From positions 62,001 to 126,000 of the forward strand of contig JAEWBN010000022.1 in assembly GCA_023391095.1 (NCBI GenBank): 64,000 nucleotides of DNA, read 5' to 3'. This document shows, in pieces, positions 50,687 to 59,579 of the stretch. The notes below the pieces were generated by a model, which saw only the letters and a program-made list of their open reading frames with translations, made no database searches and was not told the DNA's origin. How positions within the stretch are numbered: the stretch's first letter is position 1; each line of letters starts with the position of its first letter. Source of the DNA: Pseudomonadota bacterium (GTDB taxonomy: Bacteria; Pseudomonadota; Alphaproteobacteria; Rhizobiales; Devosiaceae). Position numbers and translations under genes: made by a program.

Positions 50687-52447
50687 TCAGGGCGCGCTCA
50701 CCACGGACAGCGCCACCGCCCCTTTCCGGCCCGCCGGACCCTGCCGTCGGGTCACTGCCACCCCTGCGCCATCGAGGCTGAAGGTCTCCACCAGACTCTC
50801 GAGGCGGCTCGCCTGCGCATCGGTCTTGCCGATGGCCGCATTGGTTTCCTCGGCCAGCGCCGCATTGTGCTGGGTCATCTCGTCCATCTGGCCCACCGCG
50901 CTGTCGATCTGCACCAGCGCGGCCGCCTCCTCGCTATTGGCCTGGGCAATGTCGGCCATGATCTGCGCATTGGCCTCGACACTGCCCACCATGGCGCCCA
51001 GACTCTCGCTTGCCGAAGCAACCAGGCTTACGCCCCGCGTCACCGCCTCGCCCGATTGCTCGATCAGCCCCTTGATCTCCCGCGAGGCCGTGGCGGCCGA
51101 TTGCGCCAGCCGCCGCACTTCCACCGCGACCACCGCAAAGCCCTTGCCCGCCTCGCCCGCCCGCGCCGCCTCCACCGAGGCATTGAGCGCCAGAAGGCTG
51201 GTCTGGAAAGCAATGTCGTCGATCAGCCCGATAATGCTGGCAATCCGCGAGGTCCGCTCGGCCACGTCGGCCATGGCGCTGTTGGCCTTCTCCATCACCG
51301 CCCCGGCAGCCGCGGCCTCCGTGGCGACGTTGCGGGCATTGGCGCCGGCCGCCCGGGCCCGTACCGCATTGGCCGCCACCGCAGCCAGAAGCTCACTCAC
51401 AGCCGACCTGATATCCTCATTGGCTGCCGCCTGCCGCGAGGTCCGTGCCGCAAGGTTGTCGGATCCTTCGAGAATTTCTGCGCTGGCCGCCCGCAGGGCC
51501 GACGAAGTCTGGTAGAGCTGGCGGACAATGGTCCCCAGTTGGGTCACCGTTTCGTTGAAGGCCTGCCGCACCGGCTCGAGTTCGCCGGGGAAAACCCCCT
51601 CGATCCGCGCGGCCAGATTGCCTTCCGACAGGAGCCGCAGCGCCTGGCTCAGCGCCTCGACGGCGCTTTTTCGCTGCGTGATGTCCGTCGCATATTTGAC
51701 GATCTTGTAGGGGCGACCGCTCGCATCGAAGATCGGATTGTAGGAGGCCTGGATCCAGACCTTGCGCCCACCCTCACCGATGCGCAGAAATTCGCCGGCC
51801 GAGAACTCGCCCGCTCCCAACTGCCGCCAGAACGCGGCATAGCCCTGCCCCGCCGCTTCCTCGGGCCGGACGAACATCCGGTGGTGCCGCCCCTGAATGT
51901 CGTCGAGCCGATAGCCCATGGCCGCGCAGAAATTCTCGTTGGCGGTGAGGATGGTGCCGTCGAGGGCAAATTCGATCACCGCCTGCGAGCGGGAAATGGC
52001 CGCGATCTGGCTTTGCGCATCGGCCGCGGCGGCATGGCGCTCGGTGACGTCACTGGCCACCTTGACGATGCGATAGACCTTTCCCGTCTTGTCCGTCAGC
52101 GGATTATAGGACGCCTCGATCCAAATTTCCCTGCCGCCCTTGCCCCGGCGCCGGAACAGAGACTTCTGGTATTGCCCCGCCGCCAGTTCCGCCCAGAACG
52201 CCGCGTAGTGGCTCGAAGCAGCATCTTCGGCGTCCACGAGCAAGCTGTGATGCCGACCCTTCAATTCGGCCAGTTCATAGCCCACCATGCGCAGGAAGTT
52301 TTCATTGGCCGTGATGATGGTGCCGTCGGGCTCGAATTCGATAAAGGCCTGCGACCGGCCAAGCGCGGCCACCATGTCATCATTGATCGCGTGTTGCGCC
52401 GTGCTCCGGCGCCATGGCAGCGGCAGCCCCATATTCTTGCGGTCCAT
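50687..52447 (-). CDS. Soluble PAS-PAS methyl-accepting chemotaxis protein
   Basis: A 586-aa cytoplasmic chemoreceptor. Two tandem PAS domains (about 28-140 and 148-262) each have the same pattern (FIEFEPDGTIITANENFLRM and VIEFALDGTILTANENFCAA), suggesting internal duplication; such PAS pairs often bind haem or flavin. A HAMP-like segment (LRLLSEGNLAARIEGVFPGE) leads to the MCP signalling domain with the hairpin tip IGLIDDIAFQTSLLALNASV and AGEAGKGFAVVAVEVRRLAQ. No membrane segments are present. It should signal to CheA; no other chemotaxis gene is nearby. Confidence 0.92.
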   Translation of the reverse strand: MDRKNMGLPLPWRRSTAQHAINDDMVAALGRSQAFIEFEPDGTIITANENFLRMVGYELAELKGRHHSLLVDAEDAASSHYAAFWAELAAGQYQKSLFRRRGKGGREIWIEASYNPLTDKTGKVYRIVKVASDVTERHAAAADAQSQIAAISRSQAVIEFALDGTILTANENFCAAMGYRLDDIQGRHHRMFVRPEEAAGQGYAAFWRQLGAGEFSAGEFLRIGEGGRKVWIQASYNPIFDASGRPYKIVKYATDITQRKSAVEALSQALRLLSEGNLAARIEGVFPGELEPVRQAFNETVTQLGTIVRQLYQTSSALRAASAEILEGSDNLAARTSRQAAANEDIRSAVSELLAAVAANAVRARAAGANARNVATEAAAAGAVMEKANSAMADVAERTSRIASIIGLIDDIAFQTSLLALNASVEAARAGEAGKGFAVVAVEVRRLAQSAATASREIKGLIEQSGEAVTRGVSLVASASESLGAMVGSVEANAQIMADIAQANSEEAAALVQIDSAVGQMDEMTQHNAALAEETNAAIGKTDAQASRLESLVETFSLDGAGVAVTRRQGPAGRKGAVALSVVSAP

Positions 52448-52664
52448 TCGTGCGGTCTCACCTGTAGTGCCGCCTCACTACGGCCCCCACCCACACCCGG
52501 ATCGCCCCCCGCGCAGCGTGGTTAGCAGATGCTCAACGCGCTGATTGCCATGTGAGATTTGACGCTCGCCCTCTCCGCATCGGCAGAGGTGGCGCGGCAA
52601 AGCCGGGGCATTCAGGGGAGGCATCCGTTTCCCTGCGGAAATCCGACGTCCAGAAGAAGGTCGA

Positions 52665-53972
52665 CTAGGCCTTCAGCATCTCGACGACCACGTCGGCCAA
52701 GCTATCCCATATCGACATTAGGTGCTCAGGCGAAGGCGCAAAGTTCGTTGAGTGAACGTACTTGTTCAACGTGTCAGCAGACACAAGCTTATCGCCCTGC
52801 TTGAATTTCTTCAGCACCTCGACGTGCTTCGCGTCGATCTTTCCAGCCGCATGCAGGTGCAGGCCTACTTTCTCCAGCCGGGTCGCGAGCTTGTCGTTCT
52901 CGTGGACCGTGACCTTCGCTTCTTTGATGTAGTTCTCCAACGCGAGCTCGATGAGCACTCGCATGAGAACCGAGATCGCGTTTGGATGGGTTCGTAGATC
53001 GAGGTGAAACTGTAGCTCTTCCCAGATGCGGTGATGGCGCTGAAGCCGTCCCGGCCAGCTCAGATTGAAGTGTTTCTGCGGTATAAGCGTCGTGCGAAGA
53101 GTCGGCGTAGCCTTGGCGCTCGGCTTCACCTTTACAGGCTTCGGGGCGGGCTCGATAAGATCGGCCATTGTCGTATTGCTGCCTGCATTCTTGGGAAGGA
53201 CGCCCTCGCGCTCAAGCTGATCGAGATAGCTCTGCTTACCGTCGATGTCCCAAATGTCCCCAAGCACTAGATCGCGTTCAGCCATGTCCTTCGCGATACG
53301 GGCCAGTGCGGCAAGCGACTTTGTCTCGTCATGCGTGAAATGGAAGCGGCCGCCCTTCATGCTGATACCGACGCGATGCCGGAGGGTTTCAGCAGACAGA
53401 AGCCGGTTTAGCGTGGATCGCGGGATCTTGCGACGGGAGGGCAGAAGGTCTGCTTGTGCAAGCCGCTTTTCAATCTCTTCAGCAACACTCGGCCCGCCAC
53501 CCTTGCCGGTGCGCGTAACGAAGGTTGCCTTCATCCTGTCGTCCCAAGTGCTCTGGCCTACGCCGGACTGTGAGCCGGTGTGGCGACGGAAAAGGATCTC
53601 GTCGATCCGGTCGCGGTCGGTTTCGACCTGGCACAGAATTTCCTTCGGGAAGCTGCCTTTCCAGAGAGCCTTCTGGTCCCGAAAAAATGCTTGGAGCTCA
53701 GTACTCGGTGCCCGACGCGGATCGTCGAGAAGCTTGAGACACGTCACGCGGCGGTTGCCGTCGAAAACTATGAACTTGGACTTCTCGGGAGCGACGAGCG
53801 GATGCTCGTAAATTTCGCCCTGCTCCACGATGTCCTTCGTCAGATTCCGCATGTGCGTTTCACGCTCATTGAAAAGCCACGCAATCGCGGCTGTCTCGTT
53901 TTCGAGCTCCCCGTGACGGTCGTTTGCGCGGTTTACGACCAGCGCACTCAAGGCAATTTTTCTTAAAGCCAT
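52665..53972 (-). CDS. ParB/Srx-like domain orphan protein
   Basis: A 435-aa protein. The N-terminal 130 residues resemble a ParB/sulfiredoxin-type nuclease/CTPase fold: GEIYEHPLVAPEKSKFIVFD followed by GNRRVTCLKLLDD, where DGNRR takes the place of the DGxxR motif. The middle is basic and the C-terminal half helical. I start it at the ATG 53972, after a GGGGGAAA, because the upstream extension has no match to the fold. Base composition is lower in GC than the core genes on both sides, and it stands alone between a chemoreceptor and a dihydroorotase-like gene, so it looks acquired. Role unknown; phage- or methylation-related functions are possible. Confidence 0.65.
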   Translation of the reverse strand: MALRKIALSALVVNRANDRHGELENETAAIAWLFNERETHMRNLTKDIVEQGEIYEHPLVAPEKSKFIVFDGNRRVTCLKLLDDPRRAPSTELQAFFRDQKALWKGSFPKEILCQVETDRDRIDEILFRRHTGSQSGVGQSTWDDRMKATFVTRTGKGGGPSVAEEIEKRLAQADLLPSRRKIPRSTLNRLLSAETLRHRVGISMKGGRFHFTHDETKSLAALARIAKDMAERDLVLGDIWDIDGKQSYLDQLEREGVLPKNAGSNTTMADLIEPAPKPVKVKPSAKATPTLRTTLIPQKHFNLSWPGRLQRHHRIWEELQFHLDLRTHPNAISVLMRVLIELALENYIKEAKVTVHENDKLATRLEKVGLHLHAAGKIDAKHVEVLKKFKQGDKLVSADTLNKYVHSTNFAPSPEHLMSIWDSLADVVVEMLKA

Positions 53973-54200
53973 CGTTTCCCCCCGCCACAGACTACTAGTC
54001 AGAGTTGAGGGATCAAGTACTTCGCGTATCGGCATGCGGGCCAAGGCTCGAAAGTCAGCCTGTGATTTTCGCTATTGTTCGATGCTGGCGCGTTACCGTC
54101 GCAGTGCGGCGGCAACCTCACAACCCATTTCCTAACTTAGCTCCCTAAAGCCGCCGGTCCCCTTCCCAAGCCGCAGCAGCCGCGCTCCTCTAGCCGCCCC

Positions 54201-55520
54201 CTACAGCGCCTCCAGAAACCGCATCGGCTGGCCGACGCTCGGCGTTACCAGTTCGCCCTGCCACATCACCGTGTTGCCGCGCACCACCGTGCCCACGGGC
54301 CAGCCGGTTACTTCGACGCCGTCATAGGGCGTCCAGCCGGCACGGGACTTGATCCAGTCGTGGGTGATCGTCTCGCTGCGCTTCATGTCGACAATGGTGA
54401 GGTCAGCGTCATAGCCCACCGCGATGCGGCCCTTGTTGGCGATGCCGAATACGCGGTTGGGGCCGTGGCTGGTCATGTCGACAAAGCGCTGCAGGCTCAG
54501 CCTGCCGGCATTCACATGGTCGAGCATGGTCGGCACCAGCGTCTGCACGCCGGTCATGCCGGAATGGCTTTCGGGATAGGCGTGGTCCTTTTCCTCGCGC
54601 GTATGGGGCGCGTGGTCGGAGCCGATAATGTCGGCAACGCCATTGGCGACGCCCTTCCAGATGCCCTCGCGATGGGCCTTGTCGCGCACCGGCGGGTTCA
54701 TCTGCGCATAGGTGCCGAGCCGCTCATAGGCCGTTTCGTCCAGCGTCAGGTGATGCGGCGTCACCTCGACCGAGGCCACATCCTTGTGGTCGGCGAGATA
54801 GACCATCTCTTCCCTGGTCGAGATATGCAGCACATGGATGCGCTTGCCGGTCTTGCGCGCGATGTTGACAAGCCGCGTCGTGCAGCTCATCGCCACTTCG
54901 GGCGAGCGCCAGACCGGGTGGCTCGACGGATCGCCCAGCACGCGCAGATGCTTGCGCGCTTCGAGCATATATTCGTCTTCCGAATGGAAGGCGGCGCGGC
55001 GCGAAATGGCGCGCAGAATGGCTTCCACCCCGTCATCGTCCTGCACCAGCAGCGAGCCGGTGGAGGAGCCCATGAACACCTTGATGCCAGCGCAGCCGGG
55101 CAGTTTTTCAAGCGTCGCCAGTTCGCCGACATTGTCGTGGGTGCCGCCAATATAGAAGGCAAAGTCGCAATGCATGCGGTTGGTGCCGGCGGCAATCTTG
55201 GCTTCAAACGTTTCGCGCGTCGTGGTCAGCGGGTTGGTGTTGGGCATTTCGAACACGCCCGTCACCCCGCCCATGACCGCCGCCAGCGAGCCGGTTTCCA
55301 GGTCTTCCTTATGCGTCAGCCCCGGCTCGCGGAAATGCACCTGCGTGTCGATGACGCCGGGAAGGATATGGAGGCCCTTGCAGTCCACCACTTCGGCGGC
55401 GTTGCCTTCGACCGCACCCAGCGCCACGATGCGTCCGTCCCTGACCGCGATATCGGCCAGGCCCTCGCCGTCATGGTTGACCACGGTGGCGTTCTTGAAA
55501 ATGGTGTCATACTGCGCCAT
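54201..55520 (-). CDS. Dihydroorotase-like amidohydrolase
   Basis: A 439-aa cyclic amidohydrolase. The metal-binding regions are visible: GVIDTQVHFREPGLTHKEDL, the carbamylated Lys in AGIKVFMGSSTGSLLVQ, His in HVLHISTREEM and VTPHHLTLDE, and Asp in IIGSDHAPHTREEKDHAYPE. The family reaction closes carbamoyl-aspartate to dihydroorotate in pyrimidine synthesis. The first metal His of the usual HxH is replaced by Gln (DTQVH), so activity or metal loading may differ. No other pyr gene is nearby; an allantoinase or hydantoinase is less likely. Confidence 0.82.
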   Translation of the reverse strand: MAQYDTIFKNATVVNHDGEGLADIAVRDGRIVALGAVEGNAAEVVDCKGLHILPGVIDTQVHFREPGLTHKEDLETGSLAAVMGGVTGVFEMPNTNPLTTTRETFEAKIAAGTNRMHCDFAFYIGGTHDNVGELATLEKLPGCAGIKVFMGSSTGSLLVQDDDGVEAILRAISRRAAFHSEDEYMLEARKHLRVLGDPSSHPVWRSPEVAMSCTTRLVNIARKTGKRIHVLHISTREEMVYLADHKDVASVEVTPHHLTLDETAYERLGTYAQMNPPVRDKAHREGIWKGVANGVADIIGSDHAPHTREEKDHAYPESHSGMTGVQTLVPTMLDHVNAGRLSLQRFVDMTSHGPNRVFGIANKGRIAVGYDADLTIVDMKRSETITHDWIKSRAGWTPYDGVEVTGWPVGTVVRGNTVMWQGELVTPSVGQPMRFLEAL

Positions 55521-55638
55521 GTCTCGTGGTCCCGGCTTGGTTGGTCTGGTGCGGTTCTAGAAGAGCGCGACCCGGCCTGTCCATCCCACCTCCGGGTCAT
55601 TCCCGACACAGCGGGAACCTCAGCTTGTGGAGTGCCTG

Positions 55639-56463
55639 ATGGCCATCATCCTGCGTGCCGACCGCGCCCTGTTCCGTTTCTCCGGCCCCGATGCCCATCG
55701 CCTGCTCAATGATGTGGTCACCGGCCATGTTCCCGAAAGCGGCGACGTCGCGGCCGTCTGGGCGCTCCTTTCCCCGCAGGGCAAGATCCTGGCCGAAGGT
55801 CTTGTGGGCCACGCCGAAGACGCGCTCTGGCTGGACGTGCACAAGCAAGTCGCCGACGATTTCTTCAAGCGCATGAAAATGTATCGCCTGCGAGCCAAGG
55901 TTGAGATCGAGGACCTGCGCGACACCCATCGCATGGGTTTTGCCACCGAACCGGCGCACATCGCCCACCGGGATCGACTTGGCCCCGTTGCCCTCGGCCA
56001 TCGCGTCATCGCGCCGGTCGAAGAGGCGGCAGGCTGGTCCCAGGATGAGACTGGCTATCACACCGCCCGCATCGCCGCCGGCGTGCTGCATCAGGGCAAT
56101 GACTTTTCCGCCAACGACGCTTTCGCCCACGATCTTGGTTTCGACATCATCGAGGGGATCGATTTTGCCAAGGGCTGCTATGTCGGCCAGGAAGTCGTCA
56201 GCCGCATGAAGCATCGCGGCACCGCCCGCCGCCGCCCGGTCATCGTTTCGGGCGTGGACGCGCCATCGGGCGCACCTGTTATCGCCGGCACACGTGAGGC
56301 CGGCACATTGGGTCAGGTTGTGGACGGCAAAGCTGTCGCCATTCTCAGGCTCGATCGCATCACCGACCTCTCCGCGGTCACGGTCGAGGGCAAGCCGGTG
56401 ACCCTCGCCCTCCCCGACTGGGCGACGTATCAGTTTGGTGGTCCCGAGGCCGGTGACGAGTAG
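55639..56463 (+). CDS. ygfZ: YgfZ/GcvT-like folate-binding iron-sulfur maturation protein
   Basis: A 274-aa protein of the tRNA-modifying/Fe-S assembly factor group. The YgfZ signature KGCYVGQEVVSRMKHRG, with its essential Cys, is at about residue 178, after the GcvT-like folate-binding domain (FSGPDAHRLLNDVVTGHVPE). It helps maintain certain Fe-S enzymes such as MiaB. I chose the ATG at 55639 (GGAG six bases upstream) over the GTG at 55627. It diverges from the dihydroorotase-like gene. Confidence 0.92.
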   Translation: MAIILRADRALFRFSGPDAHRLLNDVVTGHVPESGDVAAVWALLSPQGKILAEGLVGHAEDALWLDVHKQVADDFFKRMKMYRLRAKVEIEDLRDTHRMGFATEPAHIAHRDRLGPVALGHRVIAPVEEAAGWSQDETGYHTARIAAGVLHQGNDFSANDAFAHDLGFDIIEGIDFAKGCYVGQEVVSRMKHRGTARRRPVIVSGVDAPSGAPVIAGTREAGTLGQVVDGKAVAILRLDRITDLSAVTVEGKPVTLALPDWATYQFGGPEAGDE

Positions 56464-56551
56464 CGGTTTTCACCTCAAGTGACGCTGCATTCTCGAATCG
56501 GCGGCATCTGCTAAGGTCAGCGCTAACAGTCTGCTAACCAATTCGAGCCCG

Positions 56552-57172
56552 ATGTCACGCCAAAGCGCACGCGCCTGGCAGCGTATGCTGTCCGGTCGCC
56601 GTCTCGATATTCTCAACCCTTCGCCAGTCGATGTGGAGCTTTCCGACATCGCCCACGGCCTGGCGCGCGTTGCCCGCTGGAACGGCCAAACCATTGGCGA
56701 TTATCCATTTTCCGTCGCCCAGCACTCGGTGCTGGTGCTCGAACTGTTTCGCGCGGCCAATCCGGATGCCGATGCGGTCGGCCAGTTGCAAGCCCTGCTC
56801 CATGACGCGCCCGAATATGTCATGGGCGACATCATCTCCCCCTTCAAGGCGGTGATGGGCGGCAATTACAAGGACGTGGAAAATGGTTTGCTGTCAGCCA
56901 TTTATCTGCGTTTTTCGCTGCCCGCCGCCATGCCCGCCGCACTGCGCAAGCAGGTAAAAAAGGCCGATCAGGAAGCCGCGTTTTTCGAGGCCACCCACCT
57001 GGCCGGCTTCGATCCCGCCGAAGCCCGGCGCCTTTTCGGCGTTCCGGCCCAGCCCGCCTTCGAAGTGGACGCCTTCGACCGCTTGATCCGGCCCTGGCCG
57101 ACCCATCAGGCGCACGGAAAATTCGTGGATGCTTTCAACGACATCAGCGCACTCATCCCCGGCGCACAGTGA
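56552..57172 (+). CDS. YfbR-like HD-domain phosphohydrolase
   Basis: A 206-aa HD protein. Metal ligands are the His in FSVAQHSVLVLELFR, the His-Asp in ALLHDAPEYVMGDIISPFK and a later Asp in KKADQEAAFFEATHLAG. The spacing and the APEY/GDI features are those of 5'-deoxynucleotidase YfbR and its alphaproteobacterial relatives, which remove phosphate from deoxynucleotides. It is probably co-transcribed with the ygfZ gene 89 bp upstream. Confidence 0.88.
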   Translation: MSRQSARAWQRMLSGRRLDILNPSPVDVELSDIAHGLARVARWNGQTIGDYPFSVAQHSVLVLELFRAANPDADAVGQLQALLHDAPEYVMGDIISPFKAVMGGNYKDVENGLLSAIYLRFSLPAAMPAALRKQVKKADQEAAFFEATHLAGFDPAEARRLFGVPAQPAFEVDAFDRLIRPWPTHQAHGKFVDAFNDISALIPGAQ

Positions 57173-57272
57173 AGTGTTAATATTAACCTTAATCTTCTTT
57201 CACTCTCGCCGCCTTCAACCATCATGGTTACTGCTTCGTTAAGGCTCCTGTGCCGAATTGAAACAGAACCGG

Positions 57273-57728
57273 ATGGTCGCCATGACACTGCCTAGCAGCC
57301 AGACGCTGATGGGAATGGCCCTGGGCGCCCTTTGCGCCACGGCCGTAGCAGCCATTGGCCCGGGCTTCGTGCTCGACGTCATCGCCGATGAAGCGCCCGT
57401 CGGCTTCGACACCGCAAACCTGGTCAAGTTCGGGGATCGGGAATACGAGGTCAGCTATGCTGACTGGGTCTCGACCGACCCTCTGTCCACTGCCGTGGTC
57501 AAGAAAATCGAAGCCGGCAAGACCAGCTATGTCAGTATTTCTACAACAGCGACGGGAACTTACTCGACGGACGGCCTGACCTCGCGCCACGTCCAGTATC
57601 CCGGCATCGAGGTCGATGAAGTGACCTCGACGCGCAACCGGTTTGCCTACTGGTCCAATGGGCGGTGGCAGCATTTCGCCACCCGCACCAGCAATTCCTT
57701 TGTCGCGATCAGCACGCCCCGGCGCTAG
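57273..57728 (+). CDS. Hypothetical exported or membrane-anchored protein
   Basis: A 151-aa protein with one N-terminal hydrophobic segment (TLMGMALGALCATAVAAIGP) and a small beta-rich extracytoplasmic domain containing SYADWVSTDPLSTAVVKKIE and FAYWSNGRWQHFATRTSN. The start is uncertain (ATG 57273 or 57282, TTG 57258) because no clear ribosome site exists. I recognise no family. It overlaps the convergent SleB gene end by 4 bp. Confidence 0.6.
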   Translation: MVAMTLPSSQTLMGMALGALCATAVAAIGPGFVLDVIADEAPVGFDTANLVKFGDREYEVSYADWVSTDPLSTAVVKKIEAGKTSYVSISTTATGTYSTDGLTSRHVQYPGIEVDEVTSTRNRFAYWSNGRWQHFATRTSNSFVAISTPRR

Positions 57729-58780
57729 CCGAACAGCCAGCCCGACTTGAACTTGTAAAAGACGTGCAGCCCGATCTGGGTGACCTTGTTCATGCGGGGC
57801 GCCCAGGCGGGGCGCACATAGGTCGCATGGTAGTGGGTCGCTTCGCCCACCTCGGTCAGGTAGATCTCGCCGCTCGTGATTTTCGCTGCAATTTCCTCGG
57901 CTTGATCCCAAGGCTTGCGCTCGGTGACAGTGTCAGGAATGCCGTCACAGGCAAAGGAGAACTGGCAGGCATTGCGCCGGTGCTGGTTCTGGAACACCAC
58001 GCCGCAGATGGTATCGGGATAGCGATGGTCCTTGACCCGGTTGAGCACGACTTGTGCCACCGCGACCTGACCGCGATAGCTTTCGCCGCGCGCTTCGAAA
58101 TAGATCGCCGTGGCCAGACACCAGAGTTCCTTGTCGGACACCCGCATGGCGTCCCCGGTCGCCATGCCACCGGTGGCCGGCGCATTGGCGCGGGCATAGG
58201 CAAGTTGCTCGGACGGCATGTCGGGAAGCGGCAGGCTCGCTACCTGCGGGGTCACCGTGGGCGCGATGCCGGCAATGGCGTCAAGCGCGGCCGCGGCGTT
58301 GGGGTGAAGCCCCGCCACCGACATGCGCGGGCCCTCGCTGGCCTCACTCACGGCGTCCGAGGCATCGGCAAAGCTGCTCTGACCAAGGTCGGTGGGATCG
58401 GCCGGCGCGCGCAGGGCTGCGATGCGCACGCGCGCCTGCTCAAAACTTTGCGAAATGGCCAGCGCGTCGACCTCGGGGCGGACACGATCGGTCTTTGCAG
58501 CGCGATTTGGCCCGGTAAAGGTGGCAGACTGGAACAGATGGTCGATCGAGCCGGTGATCACAGGATCGGCGCCGCTGAAACTCAGGCTGGCCATGGCAAG
58601 GGGGCTCGATTGTGCCATTTCGGCACCGAGATCCGGCGAGGGGCCGAAGGCGCCAGCCGACAGACCGATATAGGCGAAGGATGCGACAAGCCCCGACGTC
58701 ATCATTCTGACGAAGGGCACTCCCCGGCGAACCGTTCTGGCCGCGTGCGGACGCACAACGGGCCGTTGGGACAAGGCCAT
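57725..58780 (-). CDS. SleB-like cell wall hydrolase
   Basis: A 351-aa protein with a C-terminal Hydrolase_2/SleB domain (about residues 218-345): LWCLATAIYFEARGESYRGQ with the catalytic Glu, VAQVVLNRVKDHRYPDTICG and CQFSFACDG, and the end ATHYHATYVRPAW. SleB-type enzymes are lytic transglycosylases acting on peptidoglycan. One membrane anchor lies near residues 25-45 (GLVASFAYIGLSAGAF), so the domain should be periplasmic. The middle is Ala/Pro-rich and likely flexible. Homologues occur widely in Hyphomicrobiales without spores. Confidence 0.9.
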   Translation of the reverse strand: MALSQRPVVRPHAARTVRRGVPFVRMMTSGLVASFAYIGLSAGAFGPSPDLGAEMAQSSPLAMASLSFSGADPVITGSIDHLFQSATFTGPNRAAKTDRVRPEVDALAISQSFEQARVRIAALRAPADPTDLGQSSFADASDAVSEASEGPRMSVAGLHPNAAAALDAIAGIAPTVTPQVASLPLPDMPSEQLAYARANAPATGGMATGDAMRVSDKELWCLATAIYFEARGESYRGQVAVAQVVLNRVKDHRYPDTICGVVFQNQHRRNACQFSFACDGIPDTVTERKPWDQAEEIAAKITSGEIYLTEVGEATHYHATYVRPAWAPRMNKVTQIGLHVFYKFKSGWLFG

Positions 58781-58957
58781 AAACGCTACTCAACGCTACA
58801 CTACACAACTCAAAGCCGGCAATTGTGACGCTCAAATGCCGATGAGCGTGATCATGACTTATTAGGGTTAGCGGGGAGTAAATGCGGAACTGGGCGCGCA
58901 AACGGCGCCGATGTGACGATGAGGGGGCAACCGGTGCGGCAAATCGCACCGGCGATC

Positions 58958-59509
58958 CTAGTCGCAGCTCTCCACGACGGGCGCGACACTCTGGGCGAAC
59001 TCATCAACACGGAACCGCACGGACAACGTCCTGGCGCTGGCCGGCGTCACGCGCACGGTAAGATTGGTCACCCCGGCAAGGCTATCGATAAAGGCTCGGG
59101 CATCGCGGCTGTTGTCGATCAGAACTGCGGTATTGGCGTCATTGACCGGCAAGGTGCTGCTGCGCCGCGAGAGATCGTATTGCAGGGTCAGCCCGACATC
59201 GTTGCCCAGGGAAGAGAGCGTATTGCCGGCAAAGCCGAAGGCGATCTGGAGCCCATTGGCCTCGCAGGACACGGTGATGGTCGCTGGCGCCCGACCGCTC
59301 GGGCGGGCCGGGATCAACTGCTCGGATTCAAAAACCACCGCCCCGGAAGGTTCTGCGGACCCGCTGTTGCGGAAGAGGTCGTCGTAGCAGGCGAGCCGGG
59401 CCGCATCATCGTCCACTGCCGCGCATTGCGCGCCGCTCTGAGCCAGGGCGGGTCCCGCACCGACCATCAGCAGCGACAGCGCCAAAACTCCTGCGAACCT
59501 GTTCACCAA
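58958..59509 (-). CDS. Secreted VasI/TagO-like small protein
   Basis: A 183-aa protein with a signal peptide ending GPALA-Q near residue 23. The mature N-terminus (CAAVDDDAARLACYDDLFRN) is the Cys-pair motif found in proteins annotated as type VI secretion-associated VasI/TagO and in many alphaproteobacterial exported proteins. The rest is beta-rich. No type VI genes are nearby, so that function is not implied. Confidence 0.65.
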   Translation of the reverse strand: MVNRFAGVLALSLLMVGAGPALAQSGAQCAAVDDDAARLACYDDLFRNSGSAEPSGAVVFESEQLIPARPSGRAPATITVSCEANGLQIAFGFAGNTLSSLGNDVGLTLQYDLSRRSSTLPVNDANTAVLIDNSRDARAFIDSLAGVTNLTVRVTPASARTLSVRFRVDEFAQSVAPVVESCD

Positions 59510-59579
59510 ACGAGCACCCTTCCCATGTTTTGCCGTCGCTTCGGACGGTCGCCCTTATATGGGCATTTTTGCAGAGATT

